NCBI GenBank assembly: GCA_009746045.1
Contig: RPFO01001283.1
Location: 1 to 64,000, forward strand
DNA length: 64,000 bases
Direction: 5' to 3'
Source of the DNA: Mesostigma viride
Lineage: Eukaryota; Streptophyta; Mesostigmatophyceae; Mesostigmatales; Mesostigmataceae
Part shown: positions 47,236-57,170 of the stretch, in pieces
Numbering within the stretch: position 1 is the first letter of the stretch
Layout: the number at the start of each line of letters is the position of its first letter
Translations under genes and position numbers: made by a program
The notes under the pieces: model-generated
The model's input: only the letters and a program-made list of their open reading frames with translations
The model's database searches: none
Told to the model about the DNA's origin: nothing

Positions 47236-48160
47236 GGAGTTCTTTGAGATTCGATCTCGGAACCAAGGTCACCCTCGGGACTGCGTATCACAGCTCCTCG
47301 TCTCACCCGGTCGAGCGCCTCAACCGCACCGTCCAAGAGACCATGAGGCACTACGTTGACGCAGTCGGTAGCAAATGGGAGGAATTCCTGGGCTTGGTTG
47401 AGTTCTCTTTGAACAATGCCCCCCAGGCCGCCCATGGCTTTACGGCATTCTTCCTAGACACGGGGCGCCACCCACTGACCCCCACCGATTTGCTCACTAG
47501 TCCCCTCTTGTCGGAGAAGGATGTGTCGCGCAGCACCATTCAAGGAGTGCATGGAGAGACTCTTGAATGACATGAAGAAGGCTCACGAGAGTGCCGTGAA
47601 GGGCTACCGTGCAGCCCGCGAGAAGTGCATGGCCAAAATCATGGACTCCCGTGATGCCCGCGCCTCCTCCTCCATCGAGGTGGGCGATTGGGTGCTGATA
47701 GAGGGCCCCCGACTAGGGCGGTTCGCCAACAAGGTCGAAGCCGAACTCAAGACCAAGTTGCGACCCCTTTTTCTCGGGCCCTACAAGGTCCTAGTAGATA
47801 AGTTCGATGAGGTCATGTTCAAGATGCATGGACATCCCCGACACTTGGCAACTCTCAAGCCCCGATTTCCATCGCGACCAGCTCAAGTTGTACCGCCAGA
47901 ATACGATCCAGGGCCCTCCGGCCCCCATCGAGTACAATCCTGAGACTGGAGAGGCCGAGGATATGAGGTAGCTAGGCCATAGTGGACCACAGGGCCGGTC
48001 GTCAAGAAGGGCAGAGGTAGTCAGCGACAGTACCGTATCAAGTGGCGGTTCGCCCAACACCACTCACAGCACTCGTGGAGAGATGAGCGTGAGTTGCATG
48101 ATTCGTGTGGGCGGCTGTTGGCTGAATACAAGGCTGCTCATAATAAACTACGCTGATCGA
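47236..48160 (+). pseudogene. gypsy-2 integrase C-part and chromodomain remnant
   Basis: Resumes after the solo LTR with GTKVTLGTAYHSSSSHPVER, FSLNNAPQAAHGFTAFFLDT and WVLIEGPRLGRFANKVEAEL. A shifted frame follows with EYNPETGEAED, then GSQRQYRIKW and LLAEYKAAHNKL, the chromodomain counterpart of gypsy-1. The catalytic Glu region is present. Frameshifts lie near 47540 and 47850, and the chromodomain start is disrupted. Confidence 0.85.
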
Positions 48161-49850
48161 GCCCGTGCACTCTATGCTTTTTCTTGGTCTCTTGTGGTAT
48201 TATTGACGCAGAGGCTGAGGCATGGCGAGCAACGGGAGCAGGGGAAGGTCCGAGCGCGCTTGCGTGACCCGACGCCGCCGGACCATGACAACGACGTCGA
48301 AATTGATGCATGTCGTGAACTGTGTGGATCAGTCGGTCGTGGAGACTGACCACATCGAAGAAGGGCGGGCTGTCCTGCGGGAGCACGCTGCGACCGCAGG
48401 CGCCGGCCCAGGCGCGGTCCCCCGTCCGCGGCTCACCCAGCCTGCCAGGGCGGACGGTCATACCGCGACCAAGCAGGCGAGGGTCGGACGTGGAGTCCGA
48501 TCCTCTTCCGTAGGGACGCTCTCCGGCCAGCCGTCGGACTTGTGGATGCTCCTACAGCCGTTCCCGGCCCATCGGAGCATCCCAGCATGCCATGCAGCTA
48601 GGAGATAGCGATCCGCTGTCAACCGGCCGGGGGACCACTGATGGACACGGAGTCCGGCGGCATCCGGCTGCATGAGTTACCTCGGGAGCCACGGCAGCGC
48701 CCTCGGGTTGAGGGATCCCAGCCGCCCTCAGTAGCGGCTGACCTTACATCCCTTCCTGAACGCATGCGCGGCCTACCTACCTTTGGAAGGTTAGCGGCCC
48801 CACAATTAAAGGCCCTCAACCCCGGCGGCAACCGGCCCAGCACTAGTAGCTGCGGCGTTCCCGCTGACAGCCACAGGTAGTTCTACCCCGCGCGAGCATC
48901 GAGCGGAGGCCTGCCATAATTGCAGTCCTACGCGAGAGGGAGCCATTCCATGCATCACCGCTCCCCGACCTCGCGCTCAAGGCCGGGTGGGGCCCCTTCT
49001 CGATTCCCAAGGGCACCGGTTGTTCCACCACGCGTGGAGACGGCGCCTGCTGCGACCGGCCGTGCAACTGGCTCGGCCGTGGAGTCCACAGTCGAGTGGT
49101 GGACAAACAGGTGTTTAACACCTTGTTGTTGTCGGTAGCGAACCAGTTGGCTACCCAGGGAGTCGCCCAGCTAGCTGGGTCAAGGCGCTCCTCAATTAGT
49201 ACCGGCCGTGGCGCCTCCACCTGCCGTTGTTGTCATGCAACGCGGCTCTGGTGCCGACGGGTTACGCAGCCCCAACTGAGCCGTGTTCCGGAGTCACTGC
49301 GACCCCGACGCAGGCTGGCGGGCCCGTCTCCGCTGTACATGTGTGGACGCCTTTCAGGACCGCCATCGTGGTGCCAAGTCGGCAAGTTCCCACACTGGAA
49401 GGGGATTTGCACGTGTACCCGATCCGCTATCGCTTTAACCGGCCAAACACACCTGCGAGGGAGGGACACGATTTTCCCCCGGCCACGGTAGTGGAGTCAG
49501 GATCGTGGTTCACCTTGACCCGGCAAGCTCCATCGGGACACACGTTCGTGGATCAGGTGGGTCTGACTTTCGAGGCCAGATCGTCGGCGCCAGTGGTACG
49601 TCCCCGGCCCATCGACCACCAAATCAGTGACCCGGCTGGATGGCTTCCTGTACCTGTACCAGATCTTATCTCTGTGTAAGATACGGAAGCCTTCACCACG
49701 GTGTATCGGGTCCTCGAGCCAAGCGGACGTGTGGTGCCTCGGAACGTGCAGTTTCCTCGCTTCACCCCAGCAGCGCGCGTGCAATCCTGGCTATCGATCA
49801 GAGAAAATGCCGGACCTCGTGGTCAATGCCGAACAACAACGACCAGAGGT

Positions 49851-51327
49851 CAGTGACTGGCCATACGCCGTATTATACGCCGTATTTAGCGTATTATGCG
49901 CGATACGCAAGCGGCGCGTACGAAAATGGGGTACTTTCATGCGCAACGCGTATTTTTGCGCATTTTTGCGTATTTTCGCGTATTTTGGGCATATTTTTGG
50001 CTTACGAGGTGGGTGCATTTGCTTGCCTAGACTGCGGCGCGCCGACCTGTAGTAGGAACAAATAATTGCATGATGAGCTGGCTAGTGTATAATGCAAGAA
50101 AGCGTTTGAATCGTGACTTGTGAAGGCGGGAATGTGAAGGCGGGAAGGGTGAAGACTAAAGACAACAGGTGACAAGGTTTCTTTGTCTGCCAGCAACATC
50201 AGTGCGTAGCATCCAGGCATGGCTGACGCGAGTGAGGAGTCAATGGAACACGATGATGATGTGCGGCCCGATGAAGAAGAGGCCGCATCCGAAACTGTCT
50301 GGACATATATTAGCAAAGAGCGCATCCTCAAGAATGGGCTGCAGACAAATAACTACTACATGGAGTGCTCACTCTGCCAGGCAAAGTTCAGTGGTTCTTC
50401 TACCGGAGCAAGGTGCCATATCCTGGGCGGCTCGTACGCAAAGGACGCAATTAAAAGTGTGCCCTTGCAAGAAGCCACCGCCGGTACTCCGTTACAAGCT
50501 TGTCGGGGCCTCGGGGGGAAGCATGATGAACATTGTGATTTTGGCTAATTGCCGTGCAGGCTGCTGCCATTTGGGCACCCTACCACATGACATTGTTCAG
50601 TTTTCATGTCGAACTGTAGCTTTGAGGGGCAGGTTGCATGCATGATAGCATGTAGTGCACATTGGTAGCCTGCTGCCCTGCATTTCAGGCTTTCAGCCAT
50701 GTGTAGCCCGTATACGTGTCCTTAATTGCTTGATGTAGCTGGAATTAATGATGGTGGCCTACCACGAGTAGGAAAGATCCATGTCTTATTTTCAGCATGT
50801 CTTATTCTCAGCATGTCTTATTTTCAGATGGCACAATGTTCTTATCACTTCTATATTTGGCAGCTTGGCAGTCGGCCAAGCTCTCTTTAAGTACTATATT
50901 TGGAAGACAGTCCTCTGCTGCTTCAATGTATATAGTGCATTCATATCTTGAGTTCTACAAATTTATTATCCTTTCCAGTGAGTTGTGAATTGCTACGTAC
51001 TGGTATTGATACTGAGTTGCATGTTGTCTCGATTTTGAAGAGAAACTATCAAGTTAGACCGTTAGAAACTATGCTTGTATTTCTAGCTAGGTAGTGATGA
51101 CAATGCCAAGGTCATGCTATATATGTCATGTATAGCCAAAAGGTATGGCAAAAACACCAGCAGACCATGCTTGGTTGCTCAGAATGTTGAAAACCCCTCA
51201 AAACCATGCCAAAAAAGGGGTTTTCAACAGTTAGCGTACGATCAGCGTATAATACATTATACACCGCGTATTATACATTATACACCTGGGGCCGCGTACG
51301 ACGCGTATCGCGTATGGCCAGTCACTG
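49851..51327. mobile_element. hAT-like element 4
   Basis: Flanked by the 8-bp duplication CCAGAGGT (49843-49850 and 51328-51335). It has perfect 17-bp inverted ends CAGTGACTGGCCATACG. CGTATTATACG-type subterminal motifs lie at 49864-49900 and 51245-51310. A plus-strand BED-finger remnant lies inside. Of the CGTATTATACG elements here it is the best preserved at its ends. Confidence 0.93.
50219..50548 (+). pseudogene. BED zinc-finger exon of hAT transposase (remnant)
   Basis: An ATG at 50219 gives an acidic N-terminus (SMEHDDDVRPDEEEA), then TVWTYISKE, MECSLCQAKFSGS and GARCHILG, the first ligands of a hAT BED finger. The last Cys (KVCPCKKPP) is in the next frame, so the finger is frameshifted. 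The catalytic domain is absent. It would bind subterminal motifs in an intact transposase. Confidence 0.75.
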
Positions 51328-51740
51328 CCAGAGGTGCATATCGACTCCAAGCACATGCGCTTGGCAATACTTCTAGTCGGCCGCTCCGGAACTGGAATGC
51401 CTGCAGTGCGGCTGTATCGACCATAAGCAGGGGCATGTCACCCTGACGCAGCCTTACTTCTTGGAAGCATTCCTGGGGGCATGGCCGGCCCGAAGGAGTG
51501 TGGACGGACGTGATTGTTCATCTGCGGCAAGACCAACCCCTGTTCACGCGGGCACTACAGGCTGGCTATCAAGCCGACTTGTTGGCGGCTCACGGCGCGC
51601 CTGTGTTTGAGGTGACCGCTGTCGGCCGCGAGGCGATGGATCAGTACGTTTCTTCTGGCGCACGCACCTGCTGGCGTGGGGGCTGCCGATCTGCATCGTC
51701 GTCGCCGACGCTAGTGCATCCTTGTGATGCGTTTACGTGA

Positions 51741-52084
51741 ATCAGTGGAGTGCTGTAAAGCTGGGTTCATGCTGACGGGATACGTGGTCGGCTACATTGC
51801 CGGATCACGTTGCATTATAAATATTCCCTCTTGCTGCATGGAGTCCCAGATTGGCTATATAAGGAATTGTAAGTAAGTAAGTAAGTACTTGCGTGTCATG
51901 CGCAATTAAAGGCAATGATGCCACGGAGTACTATTATGCTAATCTCATTAGAAAAATAATTACACAACAGTTTAAACAAATATCGTCTGCATCATCCCCC
52001 AACCGCGTTAAGCACTAGATGGGGATGTTATCCTCATCCGAGCTGTCCTCTACTGTAATGGCAGACGAGGCGGTAGTGTAGCGG
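51741..52084. other. Junction between gypsy-2 and LINE
   Basis: No gene. A (TAAG)n run (GTAAGTAAGTAAGTAAGTAC, about 51868-51887) could be the 3' tail of the minus-strand LINE. Confidence 0.5.
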
Positions 52085-52800
52085 CTAATCCTCAGGACCA
52101 ATAACCTCCACCTGCGGACTTCTACCCTGGCTAACAACGGGCCGCGGGGCCCGTGGGGAGAAAACAGGAGCATACCCCTCGGGAAGGTGCTTATCGCAGA
52201 TGGCAGCCCATTTCTCCTTGTCAATCATGCGGGCGCGGAGTACGGATAGTCCCAGAAGCCCTGCATCTTCAAGCAGTTGTGTCACATAGGTCCGGGTCGC
52301 GCCGCGCCGGTGCCCGGCGCGCGCAAGTTTGCCAGTGGGTTGCGATGGGACAAGGGGACCCTGCCATAGGAGGAGGTGTCTACCTGGTTGGCCCGTCTTA
52401 AGCCCCCCGGCAGGGCCCACATCGGTATCCACCTGGTCTGTGCGGGCAAGATGGCCGGCAAAGAGGAGGCGGCGGTGTCGGATATGGTATGGGTGACAAG
52501 AGGGAGCTCGCAGTAGAGCTCGGCCCGGGTGCGGCGTTCTTGGTAGCGGACGCCGAGGATATGACGGAGCATTCGAGTGACGGTGCCGTAAAGCTGCTGG
52601 CTCAGTTCCTGGTCCAGGGTCCACGCCTCGCAGCCATAAAGGAGGATGCTGAGGACAAGGGCCTTGAACAGAATGCGCTTGCGTCGCTCACTCAGGTAGC
52701 GACAGGTCCAGAACCTGTCGAGGCGGCGGAGGGCCGCCCAGGTCTGGCCAATGCGGGTGTTGCATGATGTATGGCATAAGGAGTTGTCCTTGAGTGGCAA
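52085..52800 (-). pseudogene. LINE C-terminal region (after RT)
   Basis: Encodes TRIGQTWAALRRLDRFW and LFKALVLSILLYGCEAWTL, then LYGTVTRMLRHILGVRYQER. This is the thumb/post-RT block typical of non-LTR retrotransposons (KxxLFxALVLSxLLYGCExW). A frameshift near 52490-52540 leads to a C-terminal frame ending at 52085. Confidence 0.85.
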
Positions 52801-52938
52801 GTCTGGGGGAAACTGGCTTTACTGGCCTGTTGGTGAACAAGGGCTGGGACATAGTACCCCTATGGTCAACATTTTAAGGTCGAGTTGGCTATATAACGAC
52901 CTCTTGGCTGAGCGGGAAGGGACTGCCGCGCATCATAT

Positions 52939-52962
52939 TGTGTGTGTGTGTGTGTGTGTGTT
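52939..52962. repeat. (GT)n microsatellite
   Basis: About twelve GT repeats followed by a T run. Confidence 0.9.
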
Positions 52963-53194
52963 TTTCTCTTGTGTTGCGTGCATGTGTTTGCCTCCAAGAC
53001 GGTAGGGGCTACCGTCCCCCAGGGAGGGGGAGGAGTGTTGCGGCTCGGCCCTTAGAACGGGCGCAACAATGAGATAATAAATTGTGTATTTGGCTTGTTT
53101 TCATAGTCCGCAGGACTTTAGGACTCATTTCGGGACTTATTTGGGAATTGTCCTATGTTCAGGACTTTTGTATGAAATTCTGATAATTTGTGTG
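52963..53194. other. Unassigned flank of TRIM-1
   Basis: Non-coding sequence left of the miniature LTR element; together with 54743-55191 it separates the two LINE fragments. It may be decayed LINE or another insertion. Confidence 0.4.
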
Positions 53195-53199
53195 ATTCG

Positions 53200-54737
53200 A
53201 GTTAGATGAGATGCTTAGGCTGACACACGGATTTCCGGCCTGCGCGCCGCGTATCAGTGCCTATCGCGGCTGAGCGGGACACCTCAGTACTGTACGGCAG
53301 GTCGTACGGTCCTGCATGAGGTGTCATGTGGACTGATGTGCAGTTAGTGCCAGACTGTTCCTAGGCTCTAGCTCGACCCGCCAGATCCGGGTTATCCGGG
53401 TCTGACGGGCCGAGTGTAGTTGATGCTAGTGACGTGGTCGCATGGCATTGCAGTGTACAGTTGTCCACTGGTAGGTGCTGCAGTGAGCACTGCCATAGGC
53501 ATATAGGCGTAGCACTGGGGAGTGCCACAGCACCGAGTTTGCACACGGCAGAGCTCCATTCTGAGCTCTTCGAGTTTCCTTGTATTATTTGCCTAATACA
53601 ATCTCTCTCTCCGCTCTCAGCATTTGTGAGTTGTCCACCGCATTCTCTGCTTTCCAACTTGGACTGAAAAGTTCGAAATGGCTTCCAACAACAACCGTTG
53701 AACGCCGGCAAGAATAACACCAACAAGAAGGGGAGTGCGCCGACCAGGCGCACCTCAGTCCTCACGGCTCTCGCCGGAGGGTTCGCCCTCCGCCACCGTG
53801 CGGGTGACGCCAAACGTCACCTTTAGCACGGTGGTTGCCGATAACCCGAGGCGTCGGACCCCGCAGGTGGGGGCCGGCGCCCCGGGGCAGGCGAGAGGTC
53901 GCACGCTTGCCGCTGGCGGTTCGTCCGCCATGGCACCCGGGGTGCAGGAACCCCGGGCACGTGACACCCCCGTCGCAGGTGGCAGGGGACGTGAGCGTAG
54001 TGACTCCTCTGAGGAGGACGGGGAGGTGCCGCCCGCGAGGCCGCGACCCTCGCTTGAGGTGTCATCACAGACGTCTGCTACGTCGGGCAACCTGTCAGTG
54101 GGCCGCCAAATGGCCACTATGGATATTGATCCGAGTTCTGGGGAACATCTTTTTCAGTCCAGATGTTGCAGTATGGGTGTCAGTTGCTCAGCACCTCAGT
54201 CAGCTTGGAGTCAGTCTCCTAGCTGGGCAGGATCAGGCTTGAAGTCGCTAGCCTTCAACCTGAAAGGAAAACATAATGGGAGTTAGATGAGATGCTTAGG
54301 CTGACACACGGATTTCCGGCCTGCGCGCCGCGTATTGCCTACCGCGGCTGAGCGGGACACCTCAGTACTGTACGGCAGGTCGTACGGTCCTGAGGTGTCA
54401 TGTGGACTGATGTGCAGTTAGTGCCAGACTGTTCCTAGGCTCTAGCTCGACCCGCCAGATCCGGGTTATCCGGGTCTGACGGGCCGAGTGTAGTTGATGC
54501 TAGTGACGTGGTCGCATGGCATTGCAGTGCACAGTTGTCCACTGGTAGGTACGTGCTGCAGTGAGCACTGCCATAGGCATATAGGCGTAGCACTGGGGAG
54601 TGCCACAGCACCGAGTTTGCACACGGCAGAGTTCCATTCTGAGCTCTTCGAGTTTCCTTGTATTATTTGCCTAATACAATCTCTCTCTCCGCTCTCAGCA
54701 TTTGTGAGTTGTCCACCGCATTCTCTGCTTTCCAACT
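53200..54737 (+). mobile_element. Miniature LTR element (TRIM-1)
   Basis: Flanked by the 5-bp duplication ATTCG (53195-53199 and 54738-54742). The LTRs are 53200-53659 (460 bp) and 54281-54737 (457 bp), begin AGTTAGATGAG and end TTTCCAACT, and are nearly identical. The internal region is 621 bp. It opens with a short frame starting at an ATG at about 53679 (MASNNNR, then a shift into an Asn/Lys/Thr-rich stretch) and then Pro/Arg-rich sequence, perhaps a Gag relic. A purine-rich stretch GAAAGGAAAACATAATGGG precedes the right LTR. There is no pol, so it depends on another element. Confidence 0.92.
53735..54286 (+). pseudogene. Possible Gag relic inside TRIM-1
   Basis: A 183-codon low-complexity frame (Pro/Arg/Ser/Gly-rich, acidic SDSSEEDGE stretch) fills the internal region and runs into the right LTR. 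There is no zinc knuckle or capsid block. It may be chance coding in GC-rich DNA. Confidence 0.3.
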
Positions 54738-54742
54738 ATTCG

Positions 54743-55191
54743 GACTAATTATTTTGGGCCTAGGTTGAAGCACTAGATCCCGGGTCGGCCCTAGTCGTCA
54801 CACGGAATCTTTTGAGTGTCGTTTCAGCAGTCTCTGGAAGGTCGGCGCTCATGTCGGCGCACCTGCTTACCAGCGTGCCAGCCTGGTAGCGCAGCCTAGG
54901 TGAAATTGGTCCAAGGACGAATGTCTCGTCCTCTTGCATGTTGCATGTACTGTAAACGATATCCCTACATGTAAAGACCATCCTATACATGTAAAGAGCA
55001 ACCCCTTGAATATATATACCCGCTGAGTGCTAAGAATCGCCCGGCATGATCAATCATTCCTAATTAGTAATTAGAATTGGCATGCTTAGTTGGACGTCTA
55101 AAGGACGAGTTTCAGCCCGTTGAGCAGCTACGTGAAAAGCGTGCATTTGTTTCCCGTGCATATCGTGCCGGGCAGGGGCCCGAATTGCATT
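54743..55191. other. Unassigned flank of TRIM-1
   Basis: About 450 bp with no readable coding content, between TRIM-1 and the LINE RT. It sits where the missing catalytic (YADD-type) part of the RT should be. Confidence 0.4.
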
Positions 55192-56520
55192 CTATACGCT
55201 TTGGCTAGATCTTTCGCAGTCCCACACTTTAGGGACGCGACACCAGGCGATAGCCAGGTTTAACCCCGCCGTGCTCGCGCTCGTTAAGGATGTCCAAGCC
55301 TGGCTCGAACCCGAGCAGTAAAGCGTGCACGTGCCCGGCGCATGACGTGATCCACGACAATAATGAACAGGTATGGGGACAGGACACAACCTTGCCACAC
55401 CCCGTCCACGGTGAAGGGGGAATGGTGGGGTGGTGCCTTCCGCAGTCTGCACTACTGCCTGTGAGCCCTCATACAGTCGACGAATGGCAGCAATAAACGC
55501 TGGTGGCACCCGATCCAGAGCTAGGATGGCCCAAAGAGCCTCCCAGAGGACCGTGTCAAAGGCCTTGATATAGTCAACAAACATGAAGACCAGCGGCAGA
55601 CTGTCAGGGCAAAGGCGACGCACCTCCTCCATCAACCGGCGCGCGACAAACACAGCCATGACAGTGTTACGACCACGACGGAAAACCATCTGAGACTCAC
55701 CCAGGTGTGGGTCCAGCGCGGCGCGGAGCCGGTGCAGCATCATGCGCATGCAGACCTTCAGCGTGGCGCTCTGGAGGCAGACACCCCTGTAGTTACCGGG
55801 GTCAGCAGCAGAGCCCTTCTTGTACAGCATGCATGACGCGGATGGCCGTCTGCCACTCAGCAGGCGGAGGCTCGTCAGAGAGCAGGATACGGTTGCAGAA
55901 CGCCAGCAGAAGATACCTCACCGCCGGGTCAGGGGTCTTCAGCAGCTCAGCCGAAAGGTGGTCGGCACCGACCGCCGCGTCGTACCGCAGGCGAGCAAGG
56001 GCGCCGTCCAATTCCATCAAAGTGAAGGGGTGGACGACGTCGTCGGTGGCAAGGCAGCCCTCCTGCAAGGCGGGGACTTGGTAGTCCGCGGCCGAGGAGG
56101 GGGGCGCCGGCGGCGGCGGGGGTCCGGCGACCCCGAGACGGGCGGCCGTCTCGGGGTGAAGCGGCGGGGGGGGGGCGCGAGCCCCACCTGTCAAGGAAGC
56201 ATTGTGGGCCAACCAGCGGTCAAGGCTTACCGGCGCGCCGTGCCGTCCCCCGTGTGCTCCACCGGGGTGCGCTGCCGCCGGCCGCCGAGCCGGTCACTCG
56301 AGGTGGTACCACATGTCCTTGCCCTGGTTGCGAGCTTGGCAGGCCTTGGCATCTGCGATGCACTGGGCCGCCTCTGCGTCCTGAGCGTGCTCGTAGGCCT
56401 CCACAAGGGCGGCCTTGAGCACCGGTTTCTGCAGCGGGTCCCGGTTACGCTTGAGGCGGTGCCGGGCGGCCAAGACCTTGGGGTCTGCTGAGATGCCATG
56501 CCCTAGCTTTGTATTCTGAT
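55192..56520 (-). pseudogene. LINE reverse transcriptase N-terminal and palm region
   Basis: Minus strand from the right: an Arg/Lys-rich segment (AARHRLKRNRDP), a Pro-rich linker, and the pre-RT block (FTLMELDGALARLRYDAAVGADHLSAELLK, read in parts). Next come LYKKGSAADPGNYRGVCLQS, ESQMVFRRGRNTV, FMFVDYIKAFDTV and GVWQGCVLSPYLFIIV in a neighbouring frame. These are conserved RT motifs of non-LTR elements. The YADD box is not found. At least three shifts are present. Confidence 0.87.
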
Positions 56521-57170
56521 TCTTTTGTATAGCTATGCTGATCTTCCGGCCCCCCCATGCCAGGCCTTTTAGGTATGATACATCATGGTGGTGCAGGTGC
56601 ACTGTGTGCACCCAGCCGCAGGTGTACTTTTACACCCTACCCTTGCAGGAAGTAGCCCAGAATGGATTAAAAGCCATATGCCCCTTCTCAGGGATATGTC
56701 GCTACATGTACTCCCAACGGAGATATGTTCCAATTTTAAAATTAATTTTTAGATTAGCCTACCATAAATTAGATTCCCGCGGCGCTCAGTAACCACCCAA
56801 CCCCATCATGCCCATAGAATCAAGTTGCCCCCCAACGGAGGCACGTTATGATTAAAAATATTGGTAACCACGTGACGCAGCCTACGTGATAATTAATTAA
56901 TTTTTTTTTATTAATCGTGGATCCAATGCACCTCTGCAGCGACAAGGCTGCATGTGTCAGCCTTGCAGAGCGTGGTAAGTGGTTGCCAACTGGCTTGGGG
57001 GGGGAGTAAGCACCAAGCACACGTACATCCATCAGCAAGAGGAGATGCTCCGGTAGTAGTGATTTATTAATTAGACCTCCAAAAACATGTGTAGTGGCAA
57101 GGACGCCATTCCATGTTCTCCACCACATTGCATTCTAATCTCAAAAAGAGGAAATAATCCCCAAAAGTTT
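56521..57170. other. 3' flank of OLA1
   Basis: Non-coding. At 56860-56910 a plus-strand stretch TATTGGTAACCACGTGACGCAG followed by a TAATTAATTAATT tail resembles the 3' end of the L1-ORF1-type retroposon family, so a third, diverged copy is possible here. Confidence 0.45.

Larger units (their letters stand above)
39418..51740 (+). mobile_element. Old, fragmented chromovirus (gypsy-2)
   Basis: Remnants colinear with gypsy-1 appear in order: RT and RNase H (39418-40551, 43796-43889), RNase H end and integrase (45236-46368, 47236-47950), chromodomain remnant (about 47990-48160), and a third-ORF homologue (48222-49850, 51336-51740). It is GC-rich and full of frameshifts and stops. Four later elements split it. 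The 5' part before RT is missing and no LTR was found. Confidence 0.88.
48222..51740 (+). pseudogene. gypsy-2 homologue of the third ORF (fragmented)
   Basis: It occupies the same place, after the chromodomain. The C-terminal block GVWTDVIVHLRQDQ...LQAGYQADLLAAHGAPV (51497-51625) aligns with gypsy-1 GVWADVFLTVDRHD...YQAYLDVLLASRGTY. Upstream, LEGDLHVYPIRYRF and FPPATVV...WFTLTRQAP (49380-49540) align loosely with EGEILVRRVLYRW and YPPPLSIM...ALTVEFPAV. The N-terminal half is basic and Pro-rich without clear similarity. hAT-like element 4 and several shifts split it. I infer that this protein is an ancestral component of the lineage. Confidence 0.6.
51890..56520 (-). mobile_element. Decayed LINE (non-LTR retrotransposon) with nested TRIM-1
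   Basis: Minus-strand reverse transcriptase fragments at 55192-56520 (N-terminal and palm parts) and 52085-52800 (post-RT part) are separated by the miniature LTR element and by sequence that I cannot read as coding. The element is 5' truncated near 56520. The left boundary is approximate and set by the (TAAG)n run. Confidence 0.75.
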
